A stretch of 64,000 bases of DNA from Gentiana macrophylla (GCA_026214975.1 CM047805.1:189295620-189359619); one strand, 5' to 3'; numbered from the stretch's first letter, positions 1 through 12,152 are shown. Notes: a model not told the origin generated them from the sequence alone. Numbers and translations are program-made.

Positions 1-299
1 CTTAAAATATGACCTCTTCCCATAAAATTCTTTTCTCCATTTTCAAAAAAACTCTACACATATTTTCTTATTTCTTCTAGTAATCAATATCCATTGACTC
101 TCTCACTTCACTCCTTTCACCGGCAGTTATACTTTCAATTACTTGATTTGCTCTATCCCAATTTATAAATTCTTTTTTCTTTTCTTTCTTCTATTTCTAT
201 TTTAGGGTATGATATCCCTCCAAATATTTCTTCCTCTCTATCACAGGGTATGATCTCCCTCCGAATATTTCCTCTTTTCCTCCTCTATCACAGGATTCA
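1..299. other. No gene seen; pyrimidine-rich flank
   Basis: This stretch has no supported coding region. It is rich in T and C. It contains a short imperfect direct repeat of the phrase 'gggtatgatntccctccnaatattt' (about 203-230 and 245-270), which looks like a local duplication inside old retrotransposon sequence. Confidence 0.6.
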
Positions 300-620
300 A
301 GCAATATCAGGTTGTGATGAAGTTGCTGCCGATTGATATGGAAAAGTTTGTCGCATGCATGTTCACAAGATTCAATTGTTACGAGCCAATCTCCATGTTC
401 ATTGCATTACCATGGGATTGCGGGGGCGTGTTAGAGATAATGACAAGATTGAGTTGTTTAGATAATTATGTTTGAATTTGAATTATAATTAGGATATATT
501 ATTTGGTTTAGATAAACTTCTACATATCATTATTTTGGCTATATATATTGTAATGTTATACCAGTTTAATCAATGCAATGCACTTATATTTCTCTATTAC
601 CCCACGTATCCATTTTTTCA
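300..620 (+). mobile_element. 3' end and LTR relic of a Ty1/copia element
   Basis: The segment at 330-428 resembles the usual end of a copia polyprotein (an eroded RNase H tail followed by a purine-rich 'gggattgcggggg' tract). At 429 a sequence starts with TGTTAGAGATAATG, as copia LTRs typically do, and a CA end lies near 620 after 'tctctattacc'. The LTR would be about 190 bp. Only one copy is visible, so its borders are not proven. It is directly followed by protease-type coding sequence of a copia element, so the locus is scrambled. Confidence 0.5.
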
Positions 621-652
621 GCTGATGCAGTACGTCCTCACTGCCTCCTTTA

Positions 653-1172
653 ATGCGGGCGACTGCCCCTCATGTGCATCGTGCTTCCACCCAATCCCAA
701 CCATTGCTTTTAGATAGTGGTGCCTCTCACCATATGACTGTTGATCTTCATACACTTAGTCTTCATGATCCATACCACGGCCAAGAGGATATTGTTATTA
801 GTGATGGGAATGCCCGTCCAATCACTCATACTGATTCCACATCATTGCTCTTTTCTTCTTATGAGTTTACTCTAAGATACTCCTTATGTGTTCTCCCTAC
901 CACTTGCAATTTATTACTTGTTTCAAAATTCTGTATTGATAACTTTGTTTCTGTCGAATTCTTTCATTACTCTTTTTTTGAAAGACTTTCAGACAGACAT
1001 ATATCTCCACCAGGGGCAAGCTAAAAATGGTATGTGCTTATGGTCTTATACTCCTGTTTATGCTTGTTATGCCAATAAAACAAACTCGATGACATGGCAT
1101 CATCGTTGTGGCCATCTTGCTTCAGCTATCGATCCTTCATTAAATTCTTCAAACTCAATCCTTAGAAACTAA
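653..1172 (+). pseudogene. Copia protease and GAG-pre-integrase fragment
   Basis: Two overlapping frames give a broken copia polyprotein. The first carries the aspartic protease active-site motif DSGASHHMT, followed by a block resembling 'NLLLVSKFC.DN..VEF'. After a frameshift near 990-1020 the second frame carries the GAG-pre-integrase histidine motif 'WHHRCGHLAS'. The integrase core and most of the reverse transcriptase are missing. There is no intact ORF, so this is dead. Confidence 0.85.
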
Positions 1173-1274
1173 TAGTTTGTCTCAATTGTCTCTTTGTGAT
1201 TCTTGTCTCAGTCATAAGAGTCATAGATTACATTTCTTTATCGTCAACTTCTTGACAGTCTGCAGTAATTACTA

Positions 1275-1445
1275 TTCAACGGGCCTGACTTAGCATATGC
1301 CGTCAACAAGTTATATGTGCACCTGCTATAAGTCATTGGACTCTCAAAACGGATGTTACACTACCTTGATGGTTCCTACAGTATTGGTTTACAACTTCAT
1401 GGAAATTTACATGCCTTTTCGGATTCAGATTGAGGTGGAAACAAG
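1275..1445 (+). pseudogene. Copia RNase H-proximal fragment
   Basis: Translation of this stretch gives the well-known copia block 'RMLHYLDGS.SIGLQLHG' and 'LHAFSDSD' just before the RNase H core, with a stop in the conserved DW position. It follows the protease fragment after a gap that should hold about 2.5 kb of integrase and reverse transcriptase. The element therefore has a large internal deletion. Confidence 0.75.
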
Positions 1446-1494
1446 GAAGACTATTCATTTATGAGAGCCTATGTTGTGTTCCTTGGTAAAAAAT

Positions 1495-1580
1495 TACCCA
1501 CCTTACCTTACCATACGCACCTCACCTACCTTACCTCAACCTATCCTACTCTACCACCACACATTATCCCTCACCACCAA
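1495..1580 (-). repeat. Short C-rich relic of the GGTAGGGT-type array
   Basis: The plus strand reads as 'ccttacc/ctacc/cctatcc' units. These are the reverse complement of the G-rich array at 15.8-17.2 kb, including the phrase 'accaccacacatta'. It seems to be a small inverted outpost of the same low-complexity family. Confidence 0.55.
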
Positions 1581-2094
1581 CATTTTAATTTTATTATATT
1601 CAATTTCATTTGGAAGAAAGAAACATGCCATACCCGTGAAATGTTACGGGATTCCTTCGTTTCATGAACAAAAAACACGAGCGTGTGCTCACTTGGATGG
1701 TAGAAAATGAAACAAACTTCATTAATTGTGGTCCTATTCAAACCGATCTGCATAGAGGAGTGAGACATCCGAATGTGATGACAACCTTGATAAATGTCAT
1801 GACATAATTATGCTTACAATTGCAATCGTGACAACAATAGCAAATTTGGATGTTTGTTCACATAACAAAAAGTATCATTTTACCTCCTTGGAATCATGGC
1901 TATATTTGTGTATGGTTTTTTTAAAAAAAACTTGTTTCTCAAAACAAAAAAAAAAAAAAAAAAAAAATCCTTTGGCCCTTTAAGCTATATTTATGTCTTA
2001 AAGTGCTTTCTCGTGTGTGTGTCGTCGTCTTCTTCTTTCCAAATTTAAATTGGACATTATTGGGGTATAGTTTATGTTAATAAATAGGACAATG

Positions 2095-2200
2095 GAGCAT
2101 TATCCCGATGATAAAAATTGAGACCTCATGACCAAGAAGTCCCGGATTCAAGTTTCACTTTAGGCAAAAGTGTGTTTTAAAACATTCGTTTCGCTAAAAA
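2095..2200 (+). mobile_element. Possible tRNA-derived SINE head
   Basis: The phrase 'gacctcatgaccaagaag' followed by 'cccggattcaagtttcac' resembles the pol III box B region of plant tRNA-derived SINEs (canonical ccgggttcaagtcc). It is decayed: box B matches about 8 of 11 positions and box A is not convincing. No tail or target-site duplication was established. Confidence 0.3.
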
Positions 2201-3175
2201 AGAAAAGGAAAAAAGAAGAAGAAAAAAAAAGGACAATGGTAAGATTTGAACCATATCCTATTAGGATAAAATAATAAGATGCTTTTTTTTTAATTATTAC
2301 AATTGAAACATAGAACAATACAACCACATAAGAGTGGACTAACATACCACATAATGTGGGTATAGCTAGAGGATTAATTTGCCTTCAGATGTATTCGAGC
2401 ACTGAGGCGTACTGCAGTGCCGATCTCAACTCTACTACTCGAAGGCTGAGGCGCTATCGACAAGAATCTTTTTAAATGATCTTCATTTCTTCATCTCTTC
2501 AAAAGGTCCAACGAAGTTACAAAACTAGCAAACAAGAGAAAAAGTTAGGCTGCAAAGCCTTGTGGACAACGATAAAAAAAAAAAAATGTAATAGATCAAA
2601 AACTATATATCTAGAATCCAAGCTAATCTCAAATTTTTCTTGGTGTGTAATATGTTCTCCAAAATTAATCAAAATTCTTCAATGCCACATCGCCTATATG
2701 AGTTCCCTCCAATAATAAGATGTTTTTGGTAAATTGATTTGTTTCTTAAAATTAGTCCCCTTCCTCTCGAAGGAAAAAAAAAAGTCCCTCCACACATACA
2801 CATACGCATGCGCGTACACAAAAAAGACACGTTTGATCATAAAATATTTCGAGCGCTTTTATATATAGAAAATAATGTTGTTTAATTTGCTTCAATTTGC
2901 ATCGGGTTTATGTTAAATAAAATGAATAGAAATAATGTGGATAGAGGGCAGTTAATTGGTTCACATATATCCAAACACACACAAGTAATAATGCTACCGC
3001 CATAACGAAATATCAAAACGAGTAACACAACAAATATAACGAATCGATTAGGGTGTCCTGGGACGTCACAAAACATAACAAATGACAGTAAAACATAGCG
3101 AACAGGTGTAGTAAAGTATTGCACATTTGCACTAGTCTTTGTTATATATGGTTTGTAATGTTTTGAGATGATTTG

Positions 3176-3201
3176 ATATATATATATATATATATATATA
3201 T
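3176..3201. repeat. (AT)n microsatellite
   Basis: A pure AT dinucleotide run of about 13 units in intergenic DNA. Confidence 0.95.
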
Positions 3202-3888
3202 ACTCGTTATGTAATTTAATCCCGTTGATTGAACAGAAAAAGAAAAATAGAAAAAGAAGAAGGAGGAAATAACAAATATACATTGATGATGATATATGAG
3301 TTTCAAATGATACAATCATCAACATATATACATCCTCCATTTTGTTACCTTAACTTTTCCAAATCAAAGAGACAAAGGACCATCGCTAGTTTTCACCCTT
3401 CAAATTAAGCTGCTACTAAATTAACACAACCACCACCACCCTCCCCCCCCCCCCCCATTACCCTATATCCCATTCTTAAAACCTGAATATATATATAGCC
3501 CTTAAGTACCACCGACACAGTAATGATAGGACCACAACAAAATAGTTACAATAAAATATCATAATATACTTTTGTACCATTTATAATGATGTGAGACATA
3601 TTCATTCCTATGAGTCCCATTAAAATCAACGGTGTAAACGTGTATCGTGATACTTTGTTGTAATCATTTTGTTCTGGCACAAACATTTATCCACCAACAA
3701 TTAGAAGAATAATGATATATCCATAATAAAATAATCACAAAACAAATACACAACACAATTTATACCATTGATCACCACATGAATCACATCAATTAAAAAG
3801 TCTCATATCATAATAAATGATGTAAAGTGTTTTGTGTACTTTCGTTCTGGTTTTCTTTCATGAACATAGCATCAATCAGAATGGTAGT

Positions 3889-4482
3889 CTAGAGAAAGTC
3901 TGCCCAGTCCCATGACGATGACCCATTGTTGTCGTCACTGGGTGAGGGCGGTTCCCCCTGCAAAAACATCGTTGTAAACGACATTTCATCACCACCAACA
4001 GACCCCTCAACTCCGTTATTAGTTGGTGGTGTGGGTGATGGTGTTGGTGGTCGAGGAGGAGGAGGAGGCCCAAAGTTGATAGCAGCTGGGGTCGGCAAGA
4101 AACCCGATAGCTCCCGAGGTCCAGGTACATTCACAAATCTAGTAACAGTAGGTGAACTGTACTGGACAGGAGCAAAGGTAGAAGCTCCGGGACCATACAA
4201 TGGAAGTGTTGGGGAGGTGATGTTAGCAATAGCCGGAATAGTCCCGGAGCCGGTAGCTTCCCAAACGGCTCGTTCAGCATTAGTAAGGAGCCAACCAACG
4301 GTCTCTCCATCAGAGTTAAAACCTAGCTCTGTTGTCAGCTGAAAGATACGGGCAGCAACCATTGCCGGCATCCTCACACGGCGGCCTCTTCCATTCACTT
4401 TTGTGTGACGATCTTTGCGAGGCGCAGTCACCGCCATTTTGCGAGCTCCTCCTCCTCCTGCATGTGGTGGTGTTGAATCCAT
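3889..4482 (-). CDS. Class I (PCF-type) TCP transcription factor
   Basis: This single-exon gene encodes 197 residues. The TCP domain spans about residues 22-76: a basic region ([19 protein letters not shown]) followed by helix-loop-helix segments with '[13 protein letters not shown]', '[10 protein letters not shown]' and 'TGSGTIPA'. The short basic region is typical of class I/PCF proteins, which bind GGNCCCAC-like sites as dimers and generally affect cell growth and division. The N-terminus is short and glycine-rich. A proline-rich stretch lies around residues 130-155, and the C-terminus is acidic and aromatic ([10 protein letters not shown]). At 197 residues it is among the small class I members, near TCP11/TCP16 in size. 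The ATG at 4482 is the only one that keeps the whole domain, and a TATA-like box lies about 85 bp upstream. A variant residue is Val42, where many class I proteins have Cys. The exact orthologue cannot be set without a tree. Confidence 0.93.
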   Translation of the reverse strand: MDSTPPHAGGGGARKMAVTAPRKDRHTKVNGRGRRVRMPAMVAARIFQLTTELGFNSDGETVGWLLTNAERAVWEATGSGTIPAIANITSPTLPLYGPGASTFAPVQYSSPTVTRFVNVPGPRELSGFLPTPAAINFGPPPPPRPPTPSPTPPTNNGVEGSVGGDEMSFTTMFLQGEPPSPSDDNNGSSSWDWADFL

Positions 4483-4566
4483 AGCTTAATGATGCTGGTT
4501 GTTTGTTGTTTTCTTTTGTTTTGTTATGTTTTGGTGACTGCACTTGTCTGCGCGTTGAGCCGATGC

Positions 4567-4576
4567 CCTTTTTATA
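4567..4576 (-). promoter_or_regulatory. TATA box of the TCP gene
   Basis: The minus strand reads TATAAAAAGGG here, about 85-95 bp upstream of the TCP start codon. Position and sequence fit a plant core promoter. The transcription start is not known. Confidence 0.6.
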
Positions 4577-5426
4577 CTTGTTATACACAATGAGCTCAAG
4601 AGCAAGATTTAGCACCCACAAAAATATCTCATAATTTTTTATGTCCCCACACAAAAATCGACAACAAAGCAATGGGACCCATCATGATCGATGGATGATT
4701 TAGAGTAATGTTATTGTTATAACTATTTAAATACTTTTAAATATTGATTATGTTGTTTAATCCATTAATAATGATGTAAACTCATTATAATCCATGGTGC
4801 GAAGAATATTGTATCACCAATTTCGGATTTGAGTCGTTGTAACAGTCGTTGTTTTGATTGCTCCCAGTGATGAATTTTTTGGGTTCGCCACTAAAATATT
4901 TGAAGTTCTAGACCTGAAACCAATTTTGGAAACTTGAGAAAGAAAGTAGTGTTGTTGCAATCGTCGAACCGAACCGAAACAAAAGAAAATCATAATATAT
5001 AGGAAATCATATTACAATCTGAATTCTTGATTTTTTTTTAATAATGTTACAACCTAAGTTCAAACCTATAATGAAAAAGCCATGCCTCTATTATTTCTCC
5101 TCTCGGCTTCAATAACTTTAATTAAAAATAAAATGTTGCATTCCATTATTACATCATCTTTTAAAAGTTTCTTTATATTTGACATAAATTTCTCAGAAAC
5201 TCTTTATTTATGCATCTTCTATTTACCATTATATATTTTGCAAGTTTACATCTGCATAACAGTTTTTGAAAATGCATCTGCGTAATAGTTATATATTTAT
5301 AATCGGAAATGCTATCGTGACAATAAAATTATTATAATATAATAAGTGAAACAACACGTTTTTACAACATTGTTAATGATGAATTAATCTCAAATCAATC
5401 AATAGATCATAAACAATGACTAATAG

Positions 5427-5516
5427 CATGGGCGGCTCTACCATAAAATAAACACGTATATATGTGAAATTGACCGTCTTATTTTTATGTATTGACCTAC
5501 TATTTTGATCTATTGC

Positions 5517-5555
<39 letters not shown>

Positions 5556-5637
5556 GCATATCCAAATATATGTGTGATACGGTAAAAAAATTGACAAATT
5601 TCTAACCCTCATGTCGAAATTCTTGTAGCCGCCCCTG
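5427..5637. mobile_element. hAT-type MITE with perfect 8 bp TSD
   Basis: The 211 bp element begins CATGGGCGGCT and its other end, reverse-complemented, begins CAGGGGCGGCT (10 of 11 match). It is flanked by a perfect 8 bp direct repeat ACTAATAG at 5419-5426 and 5638-5645. An 8 bp duplication with CA...TG termini is the hallmark of hAT transposons. There is no coding capacity. Its centre is an AT microsatellite at 5519-5552. Confidence 0.85.
5519..5552. repeat. (AT)n microsatellite inside the MITE
   Basis: A pure TA/AT run of about 16 units in the middle of the hAT MITE. It also makes a meaningless open frame on the minus strand. Confidence 0.95.
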
Positions 5638-6610
5638 ACTAATAGTGTATAAAAATGATATTGTTCCACTAAAAAAAAAAACAAAAATGATATTGTATGA
5701 TTTGTTATAACCATTAATTTTTCTTTTTTTCTTTTTACATAGACAACGCTTTGTTTCATTTCTGGATTACTGTAATCTTCTTTCGTTCCAAATTCTATTT
5801 ACCAACATTAATGGTCTGGTAGTCACACATGTGGTGTGGGTGCAGTTATATAATTTTTGGGTGTGTTTATCTATTTCATAGTATTTATCATTATTTTATT
5901 TTTTTCTGTTTTGATTTTATACAATAGTAACATAACAGTAGTCGTATTGAGTAACAATACATGGTGCAAGTCAAACAAAAACATTGACCTAAAGAATGAA
6001 ACAAAATATTCAAACTAAAACAGTGAAAGAAAACAAAGAGGGAGTACCTGTTTCCTAACAGTTTTTTGTCCCATTCGTTTTCATTTTTCATTTCTAGTTT
6101 TTTAAGTGCTTAAGAACTAGATATACAGTAATATTTCATTAGTGGTGATGTGGCTGAAACTGGAAACAATGGTTTGAATATTGGGCCTTATGTTTTGGTG
6201 ACATTGTTGAAACTTTAAACCATTGGTTTGAATATTGGGCAGGCCTTATGTTTATGAGCCCAAAACCCATCTTAACAGACTTGGGTTTTATCCAATAGTG
6301 AGAGACTCTCCATAGACTTGGGCTTTTAAAGTGAACCCGCCCATGTTGAACCATTTATTCCGGAAGAAAGAAAAAAAAATACCTTAAATAAATAGAGAGA
6401 AAAAGATGAAGAAAAAAAAAAAGACAGAAGAGAGGCTCATCCGTTAGTACTTAGAATGAATGGAGATGATAAGCTGGTGGCTTAGAACGCCCACAAAGTT
6501 GAAAGTAGAGAGCAACCACCCCATCATTTGATTCTTTCTTTTGATTCCGACTGAAAATTCATTAGCAATAATCCGCTGAATATACATCCCACTCCAGCAG
6601 AGCAGAGGAA

Positions 6611-7224
6611 ATGGACGTTGCTAGGAATTTTCTAGCTTCTCCGGCAACATTTTATTCAAGAGCCCACATCAAGAATTCCCCTTTTTATGCTTCTTCTTCT
6701 TCCTCCTCCTCAGGTAAATTTTCTTTCGAAAATTCTATTTCTGATAGTTTCCAATGTTTATTTTGCTGCGAAAATGCTCAGTTGCAGCAAACGCATGAAG
6801 CTGATGTCACATTTTCATTCTAAAAATTTGCCTTAAATGTGGCTTGGGTGGGTTCATGATTTATAGTTGCATATAGTGCTTAGCTGATTTATTGGAACAT
6901 GTCCAAATATGTTATTCATTTGGTTTGCTTAAATTAAATGTAGTGTGTGCAATGTTGCAGTGTTGATGCTTCATGATCAAGTAGCTCCTGCGCCTACTTG
7001 TACCCCCCCGACTTCTTCTTTGTCTCGGCATCTTCTTCATGCTTCTGTTCATATTCAGGACCAGCCATTACACTTAATGAGGGAGAATGAAACATCCGAG
7101 GTTAGTCTTGTTCTTGGTATGTGTGAGAGTGGGACTCGAATTTGTCACATTTGTAAGAGACATTTTGGCCATGTTTTGAGTGTTTATTACTGCTACAATT
7201 GTCCCAGTAGGAACATGCTGTAAA

Positions 7225-7263
<39 letters not shown>

Positions 7264-9334
7264 TAGTGGCTCTTTGATCTGGAACTTAATTTGTACTGTT
7301 GAAGGCAACAATGGAGAGGAAGCTCATGGTCGCTTCATTCTTGTCGAATGAAGAAAACGACTCTGATGACAACCGGCTTGGTGAATCCAATGGCAATTAT
7401 AGTGTACAGTTGCTTCACATGCCTGGTTTATGGTATTTGTAAGAGTATACATCGAAACTTCCATCCATATCTTCTAGTGTGGCTTTTGATGCCGGACTAT
7501 GGATCATTCCACAAACATTGTCTTAGCTTTATTGATTTGTTTTTATGCTTTCTTTTCCAGATTCCCATCCTCAGACACTATGCAGTCTGTTCAACATAAG
7601 ACTGGAGGAGAGATTACGGATGATGAAGTAGGGAATGTGGTTGACTTGGCCCGTAAAGCTTTGGCAGCCTCAAAAGTAGCTGCAGTTTTAGCTGAGCAGT
7701 CCAAATTGCTTGCGACTGATCCAGATACTCATCCCAGTCCGAGGTCTATTCTTTTTCATTAAGCAGTATAGGGAATTCAAGATTTGTAATTCCATATAAA
7801 TGTTGACGTCTTGAATCTTCCTTTCCAGTATGCTGCCTTCAAATTTGAACCACCTTCCTCTGGAAGAAGAAAGTTCTGTGAAGTCAACGCAGCTTTTGAA
7901 CAGGCGATCAAAGAGAAGAAGGGTGCCAAAGCTGAAAGTTGTGGTTCAAGAAAGCAATCATTTACAGAAAACCAACTTACAGAGAAAGAGGTTCTCTGAG
8001 GTACCTGACCAAAATGGTCATCATTGGTTATTTGTTGATCTAAAAACGAAACTCTTAACAGCAAAAGAAGAATCTGCCTTGATTGTAAAGATACAGGTAC
8101 TAGTCAATTCTCGGCTGTAAGTTAACTTTTTCTCGTGACAAACACCAACTTAACTGTTATTGGTCCAAATATCAGGATAACATGAGACTAAATGAAGTAA
8201 AGAACAGGCTTCAAACTCAATTTGGCCGTGAACCTACGCTGGTTGAGTGGGGAAAAGCAGCTGGTCTCAGCCCTCAAGAATTACAGTCACAACTTCAGAT
8301 ACAAAACGTCAGCAGAGAGAAGTTGATTCATGCCAATTACCGGTTGGTGGTTCATATTGCTAAGAAATATCAGGGACATGGCCTTGGCTTTCAGGATCTT
8401 TTGCAGGTGAACTAATTGGGAGATTGGTGTAAAAGCGCCCGAATGAATGTCAAGTGTTTTCCTTTCTGACAATTGACAAATAGGATTTGATTTTATCTGC
8501 AGGAAGGTAGCATGGGTCTCATGAAAAGTGTTGAGAAGTTCAAAGCCCAAGCTGGTTGCAGATTTGCTACTTATGCTTATTGGTGGGTAAGGCAAACTAT
8601 CAGGAAGGCTATCTTTCATCATTCGAGGACAATCCGCCTGCCCGTAATGCTCTTCTTCATAATCCTTCTATTTTCATTTCTGACATCAGAACATTAGTGA
8701 GTGGGTTTTGCTAATTTAACAAAAGAGTAATCGACTGACAAAAGAAACGCCGAGGTTGCAGGACAACGTGTATGGGCTTCTTTCTAAGGTTAAAGAAGCA
8801 AAAAGAGTATGCATTCAACAAGGTTGTCGTTATCCAACTAAAGAGGAAGTTGCACAGTGTGCTGGGATGTCTGTTGAAAAGCTGGATAAACTGTTGTCCA
8901 GTGTAAGAATGCCTCTCTCTATGCAACAGCCTGTATGGAACGATCAAGACGCCATTTTTCAGGTATAGTATAGTTTCCATCACATTTTGGCCTGCTGCTT
9001 CATTCACATTTCTTTGCTGAAGAAATGTTTTGTTCTTTTGTGACAGGAAGTGACAGCTGATGCAGCAATTGAGGCCACAAACGTAACTGTGGAAAAGCAG
9101 ATAATGAGGCGGCATGCCCGCAGCCTCCTAGGGATGCTCAATCCAAAGGAAAGAAAGATTTTAAGGCTTAGATTCGGCATTGAAAACGGTGAAGAGAAAT
9201 CTTTAAGTGAAATTGGTGATGTTTTCGGGTTGTCTAAAGAGAGGGTTCGACAGCTGGAGAGTCGAGCGTTGCACAAGCTAAAACAATGTTTAGATAGTCA
9301 AGGGCTAAAAGCTTATGAGCATTTGCTTTTTTAG
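6611..9334 (+). CDS. Plastid sigma-70-type factor, nuclear-encoded (nine exons)
   Basis: Joining exons 6611-6713, 6961-7100, 7305-7438, 7561-7743, 7829-8096, 8176-8406, 8503-8643, 8762-8962 and 9047-9334 gives one frame of 562 residues plus stop. Every intron is GT-AG. Plant SIG proteins bring the bacterial-type plastid RNA polymerase (PEP) to chloroplast promoters. Residues about 262-276 ([15 protein letters not shown]) are region 1.2. Residues about 318-398 hold region 2 with '[14 protein letters not shown]', '[13 protein letters not shown]' and the -10-contacting '[17 protein letters not shown]'. Exon 8 is region 3. Region 4 near the C-terminus has '[16 protein letters not shown]' and the -35 helix-turn-helix '[18 protein letters not shown]'. 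The N-terminal part is Ser/Ala-rich and poorly conserved, as expected for a plastid transit peptide. Length suits SIG2, SIG3 or SIG6, and region 4 with [12 protein letters not shown] points to the SIG3/4/6-like side, but I cannot choose. The exon 3 donor at 7438/7439 is the only one nearby that keeps the frame open. Confidence 0.9.
7229..7261. repeat. (GT)n microsatellite in sigma-factor intron 2
   Basis: About 16 GT units within the intron between 7101 and 7304. Confidence 0.95.
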
Positions 9335-9770
9335 ATTGTTTTGATTGGCTTTATAACGTTACCATGATGAGCAAAGATTCTGCATTTTGACCGTAGCTGA
9401 ACTTTATGTACATTTCTCATCCCTGTGTTTTTTTTTTTGTTTTTTTTTTTTTTTTTTTTGTGTATCATCATAAATCTTGTATTTGCTCCTTCAGGAATGA
9501 TGACAATCAATCACAATTGTCATCGAATAAACCGTAATCACCAGTTTTGACTTAACCATTTTATCAAAAACACAATCAACGATCAAACTGGCCACATTTC
9601 TTAGGGGCAACTAAATAACCTGTACAACATCTCTCATCAACCTCAAAAGCATAGTTTATCATGTGTATGAGAACACGTGATAAAATATTTGAGAATTTTT
9701 CAGGCAACCGATTAGGAAAAAGTACTCCCTCAAGAAAACCAAGTAAACCCCTTTAGAGACCAACACAATC

Positions 9771-9829
<59 letters not shown>

Positions 9830-10216
9830 GTGTGTATTATTCAAACACGCGCACAAACATCTACAAAATTCCACTGGAAAAACATTGACTTCTACTGCAA
9901 ATTCAAGACAGTCTGAGAAACACATGTATATATCCTCATGGTAGCATCAGAAAAGGTAGCAGCAGATAAGAATTAAGATTCTCTAGACAAAAAAGCATCA
10001 ACACTCCCCACAAGGAAATGGTTTAATAACCAACTGCAGTAAAATAAATAAAATAAAAACTTCGTTTATGAAGTTCACAAGCTGCTGCTGAATGATAATT
10101 GAAGGGATGATGATGAGTACAACAGCAAAAATCAGGGAACAATCATCAATTGCAAGCATAGAAATGCATCTCTCCTAAGCACTCTAGATTTATTGGTGCT
10201 ATATACTCCATGTCCC
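9335..10216. other. 3' flanks of two convergent genes
   Basis: This space separates the ends of the sigma-factor gene (plus) and the mL41 gene (minus). It contains a T tract at 9429-9459 and a CT microsatellite at 9773-9826. No coding region is seen; the 3' untranslated regions of both genes must lie here. Confidence 0.65.
9773..9826. repeat. (CT)n microsatellite
   Basis: About 27 CT units. It is read on the minus strand as an Arg-Glu run in a spurious open frame. Confidence 0.95.
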
Positions 10217-12152
10217 TTATTTAGATTGTTCCGTAGTTTCTGATGCTTTGGTAAATGCGCACTGGGATACATATGGTTTCAGCTGCCACATAAAAGAAAA
10301 GAAAGGAAAAAATACGTTGAATTAGTAAGGGTAACACTTCATTCGGAAAGATCATAGTACCCTACAACTGAGAGTAACAAAATTATCCACGAGGCTAGCC
10401 CGTGTAATGGTGCATCACTGTGTATTGTCAAATGACCTCAAAATATTCTATCTCTGATTCAATAATCAAGTCATGTATCACACGGGTTTGTTTATAACTC
10501 CGAAGCAATCAATCTAAATTCCATAGAATTTTTTCTATCAATCAAACCACGTGATGCATAATGTGGAGTTCAATTTCATCACACGGCACAAAAGCTGCTC
10601 ACTAGTATCAAACATATAACTTGCTTGTTTCCAAATCCTACCATAAATGCAATTATTTAGCAGCAACGCTAAAGGGCTGAATGGATGCAAGAGAATATTC
10701 TTATGTTTCTTATTCTTCCTTTAGTGAGGTGAGGTGGGGTGTGGGGGGATTGGGGAACCAATGATGAAAGAGATTCAGTAAAAAGATAAAGAAAAAAAAA
10801 AGGACAGGGTTAACTTAAAAGATCTCTGTACATGGAACATTATCATTATACCCCTAGCAATGATCAGACTACCAAAAACAAGACAATATTGGCGACTCCA
10901 ACATGAGCTGATTTAGGATTATAAGCAACTTAATGGTCGTACAAAAGATAAAGTTACAAAGTCTGAACAGTTGGTCTAGAGGGTTTTCTTTTTACACTTT
11001 ATCGTCTCTCTTCAAAGGAAGAGTCAGAAACTAAACCTATCATCTGTTATATTCAATAAAGCCAACTCCTCAAAATATAAAGAAACATAGTCAAACAAAG
11101 CGGCAAAAGTATAACTGTTTTTCCACTACTACTGAGTACGGACACATGGAGTTTAAATGGGACAGACCGCGCATACATTATGCAATCTTGGGGCATGGAC
11201 CATACTTTCTGATTGAAGGTTTCAAGCAAGTGATACAAGAGCATAAAGATATACGTCCTCTTGAGCACAATGAAACAACCTTCTCTTTTTTAAACATTTT
11301 TGTATGCATTCATGCGCAACAAACTCCGAGCAATTATGAAAATAATAACAATACAAACCGCAACCACCGAAAGTTGCATCTAGTATTCTTCCATAAAACC
11401 TTAAATGAATCTTTTCTTTTGACCAATATCACTAGGCACCTAAACATGCATTTTGGTATGTTGTAACTACTAAAGCATACATTATAGCTTACCTGCATGA
11501 AACAATGATAATCTAGTAAACGATTAATATGCTCAATATTTGTTCATATGTACGATGATTTCTTTTCCCCACCACTACAAAAATTAGCAAAGGTTACACA
11601 TTACCATATTAGTATATGAAACATTGCACTTGAAAACTCTAAAAAAAACAAAGACGGACTATAACTAAAGATAGAAATCAGGAAACCGCAAAACGTTGAG
11701 GAAAATCATTTGCCAATAGTAATAATATCCAATAAAATAAAATAAAACGATGCTCTGAAATGTTATATTGGTACCTTGAAGTCTGTTAGATCCGGAACCA
11801 CATAGTGAGGTAATTTTTCTGGCACAATCACGTAGCCACCTACAAATGGTGAAAAGAATTTTGCACACTAATGACTGCTCATATTTTTCAAACAAATTTG
11901 TACATGAATGTTAAAAGACAATATAAACCACTAAGGTATTCCATATTCCACGAAGGAATTGACAAGGCAAAAATGAAAAATGAAATGGAGGAGTGAAAGT
12001 AAACCTTTGCGAGTATGAAATCCAGTAGGCTTGCAATTCTTGCCCTTGTAATAATCTCGAGGACTTCTTTTTGGAGTCAGAATGTCGAGGGAGGAAGGGC
12101 GCTTCCTCCTCCAGACTGATCTCCCGAACCCTAATATCAATCCCAGTGCCAT
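10217..12152 (-). CDS. Mitochondrial large-subunit ribosomal protein mL41 (MRP-L27 family)
   Basis: Three exons on the minus strand (12152-12005, 11839-11775, 10282-10217) join into 92 residues plus stop, with GT-AG introns of 165 and 1,492 bp. The first 49 codons read 'RRKRPSSLDILTPKR' and 'DYYKGKNCKPTGFHTRKG', the signature of the small plant proteins annotated as mitochondrial ribosomal protein L27/L41. Exon 2 gives 'GGYVIVPEKLPHYVVPDL' and exon 3 'LKPYVSQCAF'. The length equals that of the family as I know it. The protein is a structural part of the mitochondrial ribosome large subunit. It starts without a long presequence, but the basic N-terminus is normal for the family. The first intron splits the Gly codon in KGG. 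The gene is convergent with the sigma-factor gene. A non-coding 5' exon probably lies upstream (separate entry). Confidence 0.93.

Larger units (their letters stand above)
1581..3875. other. Intergenic, no gene seen
   Basis: No credible coding region. It holds an A tract near 1944-1967, a SINE-like stretch near 2095-2200, an AT microsatellite at 3176-3201 and a C homopolymer near 3444-3458. The longest open frame here (2882-3340, minus) runs through the AT microsatellite and has no recognisable motif. The part nearest 3875 is the 3' flank of the TCP gene. Confidence 0.6.
4673..6610. other. Intergenic between divergent TCP and sigma genes
   Basis: No coding region is supported. The stretch holds the promoters of two divergent genes, a hAT-type MITE at 5427-5637, and an imperfect direct repeat around 6165-6250 (two copies of a phrase with 'tttgaatattgggc' and 'ccttatgttt', about 50 bp apart). 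Confidence 0.6.

Noticed and set aside
2882..3340. 152-codon minus-strand open frame
   Set aside because: Runs through an AT microsatellite (Tyr-Ile repeat), no motif, low complexity.
3926..4342. 138-codon plus-strand frame opposite the TCP gene
   Set aside because: Shadow of the TCP coding sequence; Gly/Val-rich reading of the Pro-rich part.
9659..9925. 88-codon minus-strand frame with Arg-Glu run
   Set aside because: Driven by the CT microsatellite; no other support.
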